From contig NZ_QPCG01000004.1 of the NCBI RefSeq assembly GCF_003351025.1, positions 664,244 through 728,243 on the forward strand: DNA of 64,000 bases, given 5' to 3'. Every line of letters begins with the position of its first letter. Positions within the stretch are counted from its first letter, which is position 1. The DNA comes from Mucilaginibacter endophyticus. GTDB lineage: Bacteria; Bacteroidota; Bacteroidia; Sphingobacteriales; Sphingobacteriaceae. Position numbers and translations under genes: made by a program. This document shows positions 24,765 through 33,600 of this stretch, piece after piece. Below the pieces are notes generated by a model that saw only the letters and a list, made by a program, of their open reading frames with translations, was not told the origin of the DNA and did not search any database.

Positions 24765-25892
24765 TTACACCCTGATATAAATATTCCGCTTGTCAAGTAT
24801 ATAAGCAACCAGCCAACAGATTAGCATAAAGCTGATGGCAAACAGCAATGAGCCTATTGGCCCGGGCGCTATGGCCTGGTAAAAAGCCGTGTTTATCCAG
24901 TCTACGGCATTTGTGCCGCCTATAATGATTATGCTTACCGGGATCAGTAATATTTCCGAAAGCACATAAATAGGCAGCGGGTTTTTACCCATGGTGGTAA
25001 AAAATTTAGCCCAGTTACCTTTGTTCCAATTATTGATTTCCAGCGTGTAAATCAGCGCCGACAGGATCACAAGATCAAGACCGGTTGTAACCAGCACGAA
25101 TGAACTTGTCCATAGTTTTTTATTGATTGGGAAAACCATGTTCCAGCATAAGGCCAAAAAGATAAACAAACAACCGGTTAAAAGTAGTTTGGTTGTGGTA
25201 TCATAGCCCTTTCCTTTTTGCTGGATAAATTTACCCGCATAATAACCAACCACTACGTTAACAATAGCGGGCAAAGTGCTTAACACACCTTCCGGATCGA
25301 ACGGAATGCCTTCGCCATGATACAAATGATTAGTGCCGAATAAAAATTTGTCGAGATAAATGCCTGCGTTGCCGGTCATACTTAGCGGATCGGCCGGGTT
25401 GCCGTATACGAGCAGGATGATCCAATAGATCACCAAAAACAATCCCGATAAAATAAAAACCGTTTGTTTAGATAGGAAATGGATCATGAGCGAGGCAAAG
25501 CAATAGCACAACGCGATGCGTTGTAAAACGCCCATGATGCGTGTATGTGCAATAGGTTTTAAATGAAAGCCTCCGTTTGTTGAAAAGAAAGGGAACCAAT
25601 ACATCAGGTAACCTATTAAAAAAATGAGCAGCGTACGCCTGAAGATCTTGCTTAGCACTGCCGCGTTACCCATTTCCTGGTAACGTTTCATTGAAAAACT
25701 CATGGCATTGCCTACAGCAAACAGGAATGAAGGGAATACAAGATCGGTTGGGGTGAAGCCGTGCCATGCGGCATGTTCAAGCGGCGAAAAAGGGGCTGCC
25801 CCACTGCCGGGCGTATTTACAATGATCATGAAGCATAAAGTCATGCCACGAAACACATCCAGCGATAAAAACCGCGATGATGATTTGTCCAT
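24765..25892 (-). CDS. NagX-like membrane acyltransferase (HGSNAT/DUF5009 type)
   Basis: A 375-aa polytopic inner-membrane protein with about ten helices, related to heparan-alpha-glucosaminide N-acetyltransferase, which moves an acetyl group across a membrane onto a terminal glucosamine. Family marks at the start are RFLSLDVFRGMTLCFMI, HAAWHGFTPTDLVFPSFLF and later RIMGVLQRIALCYC. In Bacteroidota such genes are frequently beside GH20 genes, as here. Whether it acetylates a sugar in this host is unknown. Transcription probably starts in the gap after the SusD terminator (25956-25988). Confidence 0.85.
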   Translation of the reverse strand: MDKSSSRFLSLDVFRGMTLCFMIIVNTPGSGAAPFSPLEHAAWHGFTPTDLVFPSFLFAVGNAMSFSMKRYQEMGNAAVLSKIFRRTLLIFLIGYLMYWFPFFSTNGGFHLKPIAHTRIMGVLQRIALCYCFASLMIHFLSKQTVFILSGLFLVIYWIILLVYGNPADPLSMTGNAGIYLDKFLFGTNHLYHGEGIPFDPEGVLSTLPAIVNVVVGYYAGKFIQQKGKGYDTTTKLLLTGCLFIFLALCWNMVFPINKKLWTSSFVLVTTGLDLVILSALIYTLEINNWNKGNWAKFFTTMGKNPLPIYVLSEILLIPVSIIIIGGTNAVDWINTAFYQAIAPGPIGSLLFAISFMLICWLVAYILDKRNIYIRV

Positions 25893-25955
25893 AAATGGGT
25901 TTAAAAAAGTTTATAATCAGCTTTCCAGAAGCAGGGGTGTTAAGGCAAGATAATA

Positions 25956-25988
25956 AACTTACCGGGAATTGTGCAATCCCGGTAAGTT
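25956..25988 (-). terminator. terminator of the susCD transcript
   Basis: AACTTACCGGGA (25956-25967) pairs perfectly with TCCCGGTAAGTT (25977-25988) around a 9-nt loop, about 90 nt after the SusD stop. On the minus strand the stem is followed by TTATTATCTTG. Confidence 0.7.
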
Positions 25989-26075
25989 GTAAGTTTGTAA
26001 TCAATTTTACGCATTAGCTCGTTGCAAAACTGAACGCCGGTTTAATAGCTTTTGGCTTTGCGCGTTTTGCTTTTA

Positions 26076-27860
26076 TTAATGGTAACCCGGGTTTTGTTTC
26101 AATACCGGCGCCCCGCCTTTTACACTCAGGTCAATTTCCTTTTGTGGTATAGGATAATATTCGTTTTTACCTTTCAGGAACTTACCGCCTTTAACATCAT
26201 TGGTGATGGTGCTTTGAAAGCTGATGTAAGCGTTAAGCTCGGTATCGGCAATGCCCCAGCGTACCAGGTCAAAAAAGCGGTGGCCTTCCATTGCCAGCTC
26301 AATTTTACGCTCAAAATATATAGCCTTTAACGCGAAATCCTTGCTTGCGAAAGCGCCTCCCGGATATGGGCTTACTTTATAGTTAGCAGCCGGCTCATCA
26401 GTAAAGCCGCCCGTTGGGTCTTCATCATCTGCATATTTGTGTACAAAGCCTTCCGGATTTGCGGCACGGTTACGTACCATGTTTACATAACTTTCTGCTT
26501 TGTCCAGACTACCAACCTGCACCTCAACTTCGGCAGCCATCAGCAGTACATCGGCATAACGGATGAGGTTATAGTTGATGCCCGAGCCGGGGGCCCATGA
26601 AGTATTATCACCATTGGTTTCCTGCTCGGCCTGGCCATAAACGTTTTTAAGCGGCGAATACGGGCCGCCGTAATCCTGGTCGCGGATCCAATCGGAGCCA
26701 GGGTGTAATCCCCAGTCAAGATATGGGATACCACGGCGACCGGCAGTCCAGTCTAAACGCGGATCGATAGTACCATCATCTGGCGTAAAGTCTTTTGATG
26801 AAGCAATATTCATATCGGTTTTGATGGCATGGCTGTTGTAATCATCAAGGTAAGGCAAGCCGGTTGTTGGATTAGTACGGAAGTGGTTTGCCAAATCAAC
26901 AGATGGCTGATAGAAACCACAGCAGCTGAACGGACTGCTGTTGCCATAAGGGAAGTTCAGCATATCGCCGTTATTAGCTTGTGATGGTCCGTTAGGATCG
27001 GCATTGGCAGCAGCCTGCACCGCAAATACAGATTCAGCGCTGTTGTTGGTAGCCGTACGGAAGTTATCATTAAACTTAGCGTTAAGGGCATATTTTTGCC
27101 CTTTGGCAGTTACCCCCTGAGCTATCACCGCGTCAAAAATAGGTTTGGCATCGGTGTACTTGTGCTCAAAAAGATATGTTTTGGCCAAGTAAGCACCTGC
27201 TGCCCATTTGTTGGCACGGCCAGCGTCTGGCTGTGTAGTTGGCAGATTGGCGTAGGCAAATTTAAAATCATCCTCAATCTTGGCCCAGATATCAACGCCC
27301 GAATTTGGCTGGTTGATATCGGTAGTGGTTTCATCAAGGTAAGGCACATTGTTGAACATTTTTTTCAGGTCGAAATAATAATGCGCCCTTAAAAAACGGG
27401 TTTGTGCAAGCAGGTTAGCTTTATTGGCATCAGATATTTTAGGAACGCTCATGATTGATTTGATGGTGTTATTGCAGCGCGAAACACCTTCATAATCAGC
27501 ACGCCATTTACTATCAAAAAAGCCGTTGCTGCCATCCGAGTTATATTTCATGATAGGCTCAATTGGTGTTTGGTCACCGGCCACGCTGCCTTTAGATGCA
27601 TCGCCACCGGCTACGCCACCATAAATCCAGTTATCCGGTGCTGCTTCCCATGCGCCGCCTCCGCCAACAGCGGCATCACCGCCTTGTTGTCCGTCAAGAA
27701 CAGCGTACGCACCTACCAGCAGTTCATTGGCGCCAGCTTCTGTTTGTAAAAACTGTGGTTCAAGCGCACCTGTAAGCGGCTTTTCTAAATATGATTTTTT
27801 ACATGCGCTAAGTGCTAAGGCCCCCAGCAGTATCGTTGTGATATGTTTTAATGCTTTCAT
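26076..27860 (-). CDS. SusD/RagB-type glycan-binding lipoprotein
   Basis: Surface lipoprotein that forms the lid of the SusC transporter and captures oligosaccharides. Lipobox SAC (Cys20) and a 594-aa length are normal for the family. TPR-like helices carry the conserved parts FLRAHYYFDLKKMF, AKTYLF, ADVLLMAAEVEVQVG, and a C-terminal FDLVRWG and YYPIPQKEIDL. It follows its SusC partner by 23 nt. The ligand cannot be read from sequence; the GH20 and NagX-like neighbours suggest an amino-sugar glycan. Confidence 0.95.
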   Translation of the reverse strand: MKALKHITTILLGALALSACKKSYLEKPLTGALEPQFLQTEAGANELLVGAYAVLDGQQGGDAAVGGGGAWEAAPDNWIYGGVAGGDASKGSVAGDQTPIEPIMKYNSDGSNGFFDSKWRADYEGVSRCNNTIKSIMSVPKISDANKANLLAQTRFLRAHYYFDLKKMFNNVPYLDETTTDINQPNSGVDIWAKIEDDFKFAYANLPTTQPDAGRANKWAAGAYLAKTYLFEHKYTDAKPIFDAVIAQGVTAKGQKYALNAKFNDNFRTATNNSAESVFAVQAAANADPNGPSQANNGDMLNFPYGNSSPFSCCGFYQPSVDLANHFRTNPTTGLPYLDDYNSHAIKTDMNIASSKDFTPDDGTIDPRLDWTAGRRGIPYLDWGLHPGSDWIRDQDYGGPYSPLKNVYGQAEQETNGDNTSWAPGSGINYNLIRYADVLLMAAEVEVQVGSLDKAESYVNMVRNRAANPEGFVHKYADDEDPTGGFTDEPAANYKVSPYPGGAFASKDFALKAIYFERKIELAMEGHRFFDLVRWGIADTELNAYISFQSTITNDVKGGKFLKGKNEYYPIPQKEIDLSVKGGAPVLKQNPGYH

Positions 27861-27883
27861 CGTAATCCTTCTTGAATAATCTG

Positions 27884-30800
27884 TTATAATGAAAAGTTAA
27901 CACCGAATAAAAATGTACGCGGGCTGCCATAACTGCCTTCGTCAATACCAAAAGTACTGGTAGTGCCGCCAAGCTCAGGGTCAACACCTTTGTAACCGGT
28001 AATGGTAAACAAGTTGGTTGCCGAAGCATAGATCCTCAGTTTTTGTACACCTATTTTCTTAAGGCTGTTCAGGTTAAATGAGTAGCCAATCTGCGCATTA
28101 CGCATACGTACGTAAGTGCCATTTTCAACAAAATAAGAGTTTGGTGTTGAGCCGCTGCTGGTAGAGGCGTCAAGCTCCTGGATAGGCGCTTTAGCATTAT
28201 GGTTGGTTGGTGTCCATGAGTCATACAGCGCGGTGTGGCTCTTAGCGGTTTCAAACGATGAGTAAAAATCTGTCCAGTATTTTACGCTGTTCCAGATCTT
28301 GTTTCCAAACGAACCATAAAGGAACACACTTGCATCAAAGTTTTTGTAGTTAACACTCAGGTTTAAGCCTGCGGTAACCTTAGGGTTGGGGTTACCGATA
28401 AAAGTACGGTCGGCATCAGTGATGAGCCCGTCGCCATTGACATCTTTGTATTTAAAACGGCCAACCTTTACGTCATTCTGGTAAACGTCATCGGGGTTGC
28501 CGGTAATTTTTTGCGCCGATGCATTGGCTGCATCTATTTCGGCTTGTGAATTCCAGAAGCCATCTATCTGGTAACCATAAAACTCGCCTAATGAATGGCC
28601 AACCTGGTTACGGCTGATAAAGTTGTCAAACCTGCCTAAGTGGCTGCCATAAAAATAATCGGCACCGGTTGATACGGTTTTAATTTTGTTGCTGTAAGTG
28701 GTGAATGTACCGGTAGTAGTAAAGCTAAGGTCGCTGCTGGCTTTAAAGTTACCTGTTACCGATATGTCCAAACCATCGGTTTTCATTTTGCCCACGTTTA
28801 TGAACGGTACCGCTCCGTTACCCGCTGTTCCCAACTGAGGCGCGTTAAATAACAAGTCGCGGATATCTTTACGGTAGTAGTCGGCGGTGATAGAAAGCTT
28901 TCCGGCAAACAAGGTAGCATCAAAACCAAAGTTGGTATTGATATCTTTTTCCCATTTTGCATTAGGGTTAGCTATCTGCGCCTGGAAGAAGCCTGGAACT
29001 ATATCTGGTCCGCCGTTTATTGGATAATAAGACTGGCCAATAGCTGTGTTAAATGTAGTGAAGGCATTTTCCGGGTTGATATTGATTTGGTTACCCATAA
29101 TACCCCAGCCGCCCCTGATCTTCAAATCGGTGATCCATTGGGTGTTTTTCAGGAAGCTTTCCTGCGAGATACGCCAGCCTGCACTAAGCGCCGGGAAATA
29201 ACCGTATTTGTTGCTCTCTGAAAACTCTGATGCGCCATCCCGGCGGATTGTTGCATTGAACAAGTACTTATCATCATAAGCGTAATCAAGGCGAGCAAAC
29301 TCAGAGAAAAGCGAATGAGAGCTTTTGTTGCTGTAATTGCTGCCCGGTGTACCTGTTGAAAGGTTCACGTAGTTGGGATCAAACGAGAAATAGTTTTTAC
29401 TGTTTGCGCCAAGGCTTGAGTTGTAGTAAGAAACAGCTTCGGTACCTACCAACGCTTTGAGACTATGTTTGCCAAATTCGCGCTGGTAAGTCAGCGTATT
29501 TGTCCACAGGTAATTGTAGTTGCTGTATGAATCTTCGCTGTAGCTGTTAGTTAACGAGTTTTCAACGTTTTCGTAGGTTGGGTACGAGAAATAATGATCG
29601 TGCCCGTTAGCAATATCGCCACCAAAACTGGTGCGTAAAGTAAGGCCCTTGATGATATCTGCTTCGGCAAAAACATTTCCCAGGATCCTGTAGTCGATAG
29701 CACCGTTAACAGCGCTGCGGTTTTGTATAGCAACCGGGTTATTGGCGTCACCCAGACCAGAACCGTAACTGCCTGCATAATTCCCTTTAATATCATAAAC
29801 CGGAATAATAGGCTGTTCGCGGATAGCCATGGTGATAACACCATCCGGGTCGTTAGCGCCTACCTTTGGATTTTTGGTGATAGTATAAGCCAGGTTTTCG
29901 CCAACGCGAATGTGTTTAGTTAAGTTGAAGGTTGTATTTGAACGCAGGCTATAACGTTTTTGGTAGGTATCTATCAAAGTACCCTGCTGGTTAAAATAAT
30001 TTAAAGAGAATAAATAACTGGCCTGATCTGTACTACCACTTATAGAAAGGTTATGACTTGTTATAGGCGCATTTTTGAAAATAGCATGATACCAGTCAGT
30101 ACCGGCTTTATTGGCTTTGGTGATGCGGTAAAAGCTGTTATAGTCATTAGGCGATGTGTAATTTGGGTTCACATAATACAATTTCGGGTCAACAGCCGGA
30201 TCGCCTTCTTTCGCTCCCGCAGGTGTAATGTAATCAGGCAGCGTATAAGTTGAACCGGTTCCGTCAGGATTGTACTGATCATCCTGAAAATCGGTGATGC
30301 CAGAGTTCTTTTGAGCGGTCATTTTCAGGGTGGCCATATCTTTCGGACTTAAAATATCCCAAACATTGCCGCCTTTAGGCTTTTGCGTGCCGTAGTAAGC
30401 ATCATATTGGATATTTACTTTGCCCTTGCCTTTTTTGGTGGTGATAATGATTACCCCATTAGCTGCCCTTGAACCATAAATTGAAGCGGAGCTGGCATCT
30501 TTCAACACCTGGAACGATTCGACATCATTAGGGTTAACGGTGCTCACGTCGGTTGTTTCCACACCATCAACAATATATAGTGGTGTGTTAATGCCGAAGG
30601 TGTTGAAACCACGAATGTGGATCTGCGGCTCTTCGCCGGGCTGGCCCGAGCCTGTTACGGTAACACCCGATGCCTGGCCCTGTAACTGGTTAATAACCGA
30701 TGATGAGGCCTGTTTATTAAGGTCTTTAACGTTAACTACAGCAACGGCGCCGGTAAGGTCCTTCTTTTTCTGAGTGGTATAACCAACTACAACTACCTCG

Positions 30801-31417
30801 TTCAGTGCTTTCGACTCTTCAAGCAGGGTTATGTTGATAGTTGCTTGTCCGTTTACCGGTACAGCTTGCGTAGTGAAGCCCAGGAAACCAAACTCAAGCG
30901 TACCTTTTCCGTCGGGCATGGTAAGGGTATATTTACCATTTACATCGGTAACGGTACCCAGGTTACTGCCCCTGAGCTTTACGCTTACGCCCGGTAAGGG
31001 TTGTCCGTTAATGTCTTTAACCACACCTGTTACGGTCAATGTCACAATCGGTTTGTCGTCGGCCGGTTTTATGATAATGATATCATCAACCACCTGGAAA
31101 GTTAAAGGCTGTTTTTGCAGCACCTTCTGCATTACGGTTTCAATAGGCGCATCCTGCACGTCCACATTTATTTTCTTGTCAACGTCAACCTGGTCAAGCC
31201 TGTAAAAAACAGTGTATTTACTGCTTTTTTCAATCTGCTTAAACATTTGCTTAACAGAAATATTGTTTACACTAAAGTTGTAAACGTTTTGTGAATAAGC
31301 GGCAGCGTGTATTTGCATAATGCCCGTTAAGAGCAGAACGGTTACCAGCTTCATAATTTTGATCGTTTTTTGCCACGGGCCGGCGGCCAGAGCGGACTTT
31401 CTGTAAAAATTAATCAT
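27884..31417 (-). CDS. SusC/RagA-type TonB-dependent transporter with STN domain
   Basis: Outer-membrane importer, 1177 aa. Order: signal (about 20-42, IMKLVTVLLLTGIMQIHAAA), STN domain (about 45-115, FSVNNISVKQMFKQIEKSS), a CarboxypepD-reg beta domain (about 127-205), TonB-box/plug region with GVTVTGSGQPG and the SusC signature LKDASSASIYGSRAANGVI, then the barrel to the end (TFLFGVNFSL). The STN domain receives signalling from, and passes it to, the FecR anti-sigma factor encoded just upstream (31575), so substrate binding can induce the locus through the ECF sigma factor at 32880. Confidence 0.96.
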   Translation of the reverse strand: MINFYRKSALAAGPWQKTIKIMKLVTVLLLTGIMQIHAAAYSQNVYNFSVNNISVKQMFKQIEKSSKYTVFYRLDQVDVDKKINVDVQDAPIETVMQKVLQKQPLTFQVVDDIIIIKPADDKPIVTLTVTGVVKDINGQPLPGVSVKLRGSNLGTVTDVNGKYTLTMPDGKGTLEFGFLGFTTQAVPVNGQATINITLLEESKALNEVVVVGYTTQKKKDLTGAVAVVNVKDLNKQASSSVINQLQGQASGVTVTGSGQPGEEPQIHIRGFNTFGINTPLYIVDGVETTDVSTVNPNDVESFQVLKDASSASIYGSRAANGVIIITTKKGKGKVNIQYDAYYGTQKPKGGNVWDILSPKDMATLKMTAQKNSGITDFQDDQYNPDGTGSTYTLPDYITPAGAKEGDPAVDPKLYYVNPNYTSPNDYNSFYRITKANKAGTDWYHAIFKNAPITSHNLSISGSTDQASYLFSLNYFNQQGTLIDTYQKRYSLRSNTTFNLTKHIRVGENLAYTITKNPKVGANDPDGVITMAIREQPIIPVYDIKGNYAGSYGSGLGDANNPVAIQNRSAVNGAIDYRILGNVFAEADIIKGLTLRTSFGGDIANGHDHYFSYPTYENVENSLTNSYSEDSYSNYNYLWTNTLTYQREFGKHSLKALVGTEAVSYYNSSLGANSKNYFSFDPNYVNLSTGTPGSNYSNKSSHSLFSEFARLDYAYDDKYLFNATIRRDGASEFSESNKYGYFPALSAGWRISQESFLKNTQWITDLKIRGGWGIMGNQININPENAFTTFNTAIGQSYYPINGGPDIVPGFFQAQIANPNAKWEKDINTNFGFDATLFAGKLSITADYYRKDIRDLLFNAPQLGTAGNGAVPFINVGKMKTDGLDISVTGNFKASSDLSFTTTGTFTTYSNKIKTVSTGADYFYGSHLGRFDNFISRNQVGHSLGEFYGYQIDGFWNSQAEIDAANASAQKITGNPDDVYQNDVKVGRFKYKDVNGDGLITDADRTFIGNPNPKVTAGLNLSVNYKNFDASVFLYGSFGNKIWNSVKYWTDFYSSFETAKSHTALYDSWTPTNHNAKAPIQELDASTSSGSTPNSYFVENGTYVRMRNAQIGYSFNLNSLKKIGVQKLRIYASATNLFTITGYKGVDPELGGTTSTFGIDEGSYGSPRTFLFGVNFSL

Positions 31418-31486
31418 AAATTTGTTTGTTAATCAGTTAATACGATGCTTCCCCAAGCGTAGGGTATTAGCTTTGATTGCTTTAGG

Positions 31487-31519
31487 CCCGGGCGTGTTGG
31501 TAGCACATCCGGGTTTTTT
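31487..31519 (+). terminator. hairpin in the fecR-susC gap
   Basis: CCCGGGCGTG (31487-31496) faces CACATCCGGG (31504-31513), eight of ten canonical pairs, followed on the plus strand by six T. No plus-strand gene ends here, so on the minus strand it may instead act as a partial terminator or RNA structure between fecR and susC. Confidence 0.45.
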
Positions 31520-31574
31520 ATGTAAAAGAGAATGTTAGTTTTTGATCATAGTTTGCTTTTTTGTTTTAGTTAGA

Positions 31575-32639
31575 TTAATCATTATTGTTGTTTCGTGTAA
31601 TGTTTACTGTATTGCCGTTTACCGAATAATTGATGGCGGTATTAGCTTTTATAATGGCCAGCACCTTTTCAATACTCGGGATGTTTTTAAAGCTGCCCGA
31701 ATACCGGATGCCGCTTAATTCAGCATCGGTCATGTTTATGGTTACATTGTACCTTCGCTCAAGCACTTTAGCTATGTCGCTGAGGGTAGTGCCGTCAAAT
31801 ACCAGCAGGTTTTCTTTCCAGCCGTCGTAACGGTCAAGCTTTGCCGAATCAATTTCCGATACCTGGATCTCGTTCAGGTTTTTGGTATCAGGTGCGGTAT
31901 AGCTATAGCTTTCTTTTTTAGGGTGATAATAGATCCTGAGCACCTGCCGTGGCTTCACATAAATACGGCTCATTTCGTGCGCGTTGTTATCAACATTGCC
32001 CTCAACAGATACCTCCCCCTTTACTACCGTAGTTTCAAAGAACGGATCGGTGGCGTAAGCCTTAAGGTTAAACTTGGTACCGATGTCCCGTATGGTATAG
32101 TTTTTTGTGTTGACGATAAACGGAATATCCTTTTTGCCCGGCGCGATATCAAAAAAGGCCTCTCCTTCCAGGTAAACGGTGCGGGTTGTTTTGCCAAAAT
32201 CGGCAGTGTAGTTAAGCTTGCTGCCCGCGTTAAGCCAAACCTGTGTGCCATCGCTCAAAACAATTTTTTTAATGGCGCCGGGATTAGCGGCTATTTGCCT
32301 TACACTCTCCACATTTTTTGAATACCTGTTATATAAGGTAGCGGTTACCGCAGTTAGCAACGCAATTGCCGCCGCCGCTTTACCCCAGGTTATCAGCCTT
32401 GCATAACGTGATGGCAGCTTCGGCTCTATATCGGCCGAAAGCTTATTAAAGGCATTATCTTTATTTACAACCGCGGGTTGCAGGTAAAGCATGTTGTGCC
32501 AGGTTTCGTACAGTTGTGCAAAATACTGTTCGTTTTCGGGGTGCGCACTTATCCATTGTTTAACCTGCTCAAGCTCCTGTACAGTTGCTTCGCCGGTTAT
32601 ATATTTTACCAACAGTAGTTTTACTTCTTCGTTATCCAT
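31575..32639 (-). CDS. FecR-family anti-sigma factor
   Basis: A 354-aa inner-membrane protein that holds an ECF sigma factor inactive until signalled by the transporter. Residues 1-75 form the cytosolic sigma-binding part (MDNEEVKLLLVKYITGEAT), a membrane helix is at about 87-104, then the FecR domain (SDGTQVWLNAGSKLNY, VYLEGEAFFDI) and a C-terminal STN-like domain (TLSDIAKVLERRYNVTINM). I start at 32639, not at an upstream Met, because the DUF4974/FecR N-terminus begins there. Divergent from its sigma gene and upstream of susC. Confidence 0.93.
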   Translation of the reverse strand: MDNEEVKLLLVKYITGEATVQELEQVKQWISAHPENEQYFAQLYETWHNMLYLQPAVVNKDNAFNKLSADIEPKLPSRYARLITWGKAAAAIALLTAVTATLYNRYSKNVESVRQIAANPGAIKKIVLSDGTQVWLNAGSKLNYTADFGKTTRTVYLEGEAFFDIAPGKKDIPFIVNTKNYTIRDIGTKFNLKAYATDPFFETTVVKGEVSVEGNVDNNAHEMSRIYVKPRQVLRIYYHPKKESYSYTAPDTKNLNEIQVSEIDSAKLDRYDGWKENLLVFDGTTLSDIAKVLERRYNVTINMTDAELSGIRYSGSFKNIPSIEKVLAIIKANTAINYSVNGNTVNITRNNNND

Positions 32640-32776
32640 TTGTAATATTATCGTTAAGACAATCGAAAAAACGGATACCCTCAAAGCCGCATCAAATATT
32701 TTCAATTTTATTCGGCAAGCGGCTTAAATGCACCCCTCATATTACGCGTAACCGTTTTTTTACAGAATGTTTAGGG

Positions 32777-32807
32777 TTAGCTTTTTATTATTTCCATATT
32801 AAATTTG
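32777..32807 (+). promoter_or_regulatory. probable promoter of the ECF sigma gene
   Basis: TTAG (32777-32780, one change from TTTG), exactly 19 nt, then TAAATTTG (32800-32807). It would give a leader of about 65 nt before the ATG at 32880 and lies in the 240-bp divergent gap with fecR. Confidence 0.5.
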
Positions 32808-32879
32808 ATACGGAGCGAAAATTTTTGTAACTTGTTAAAGTTTTTTAAAAAGTATTCGGATTAATTAAAGGCAGGATTA

Positions 32880-33440
32880 ATGATCCAGGAAAACAAACTA
32901 CCTATAACCTCATTTACTCAGGGTGACGCGAAAGCGTTTGAAACCCTGTTCAGGCTATACTATACCCGGTTAACTTTGTTCTCTAACCGCTTTGTAAACG
33001 ATTTAACCGTTGCCGAAGAAATTACCGCCGATGTGTTTACCCACCTGTGGGAGCGCGGACATGAGGTTGCCTTTTGCGCATCGGTAAGTTCCTATCTTTT
33101 TAAAATGGTGCAAAACCGTAGCCTTAATTACCTCAAGCGTCAGAAAATAGAAAACCTTTACGTTAACTACCTCGAAAAAAATAACCTGTTTGATGAGTTG
33201 CGTAATACGCTCGAAAACGGGCTTGAAGAAAAGGAACTCGCCTTACAAATAGAAGCCGCCATAGCCACCCTGCCCGAAAAATGCCGCGAGATTTTTGTGC
33301 TGAGCCGTTTCAGCGATATGAAGTACAGGGAAATTGCCGCGCAGTTAAATATCTCCCCCAAAACCGTTGAACGCCAGATGGGCATCGCCCTTGAAAAACT
33401 GCGCCAGGTGCTGAAGCATGTGACATACATGTTTTTTTGA
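32880..33440 (+). CDS. ECF RNA polymerase sigma-70 factor (SusC/FecR-linked)
   Basis: Extracytoplasmic-function sigma factor, 186 aa. Region 2 spans about residues 12-85 (FETLFRLYYTRLTLFSNRFV, ADVFTHLWER) and region 4 about 120-178 (ATLPEKCREIFVLSRFSDM, KYREIAAQLNISPKTVERQM). This is the Bacteroidota type that pairs with FecR anti-sigma factors to control SusCD loci. It is divergent from fecR; a repeat element (33454-33543) follows its stop. Promoters of its regulon cannot be defined here. Confidence 0.94.
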   Translation: MIQENKLPITSFTQGDAKAFETLFRLYYTRLTLFSNRFVNDLTVAEEITADVFTHLWERGHEVAFCASVSSYLFKMVQNRSLNYLKRQKIENLYVNYLEKNNLFDELRNTLENGLEEKELALQIEAAIATLPEKCREIFVLSRFSDMKYREIAAQLNISPKTVERQMGIALEKLRQVLKHVTYMFF

Positions 33441-33453
33441 GCGAAAATAAAAA

Positions 33454-33543
33454 ATGTCATTGCGAGGAGGAACGACGAAGCAATAGCATGCTATACAGAG
33501 CGGCTATGCTTCCGTGCGATTGCTTCGTGCCTCGCAATGACAT
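33454..33543. repeat. palindromic repeat, GTCATTGCGAGG type (copy 1)
   Basis: ATGTCATTGCGAGG (33454-33467) faces CCTCGCAATGACAT (33530-33543); inner GAAGCAAT/ATTGCTTC and AGCAT/ATGCT pairs continue the stem. Its twin is at 36846-36940; the two bracket the genes at 33601-36806. Confidence 0.85.
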
Positions 33544-33600
33544 AAAGAAGAAATCTACTGCTAAACTTCAACCAATGAAAGGGAAACAGTCTGTCCCGTA

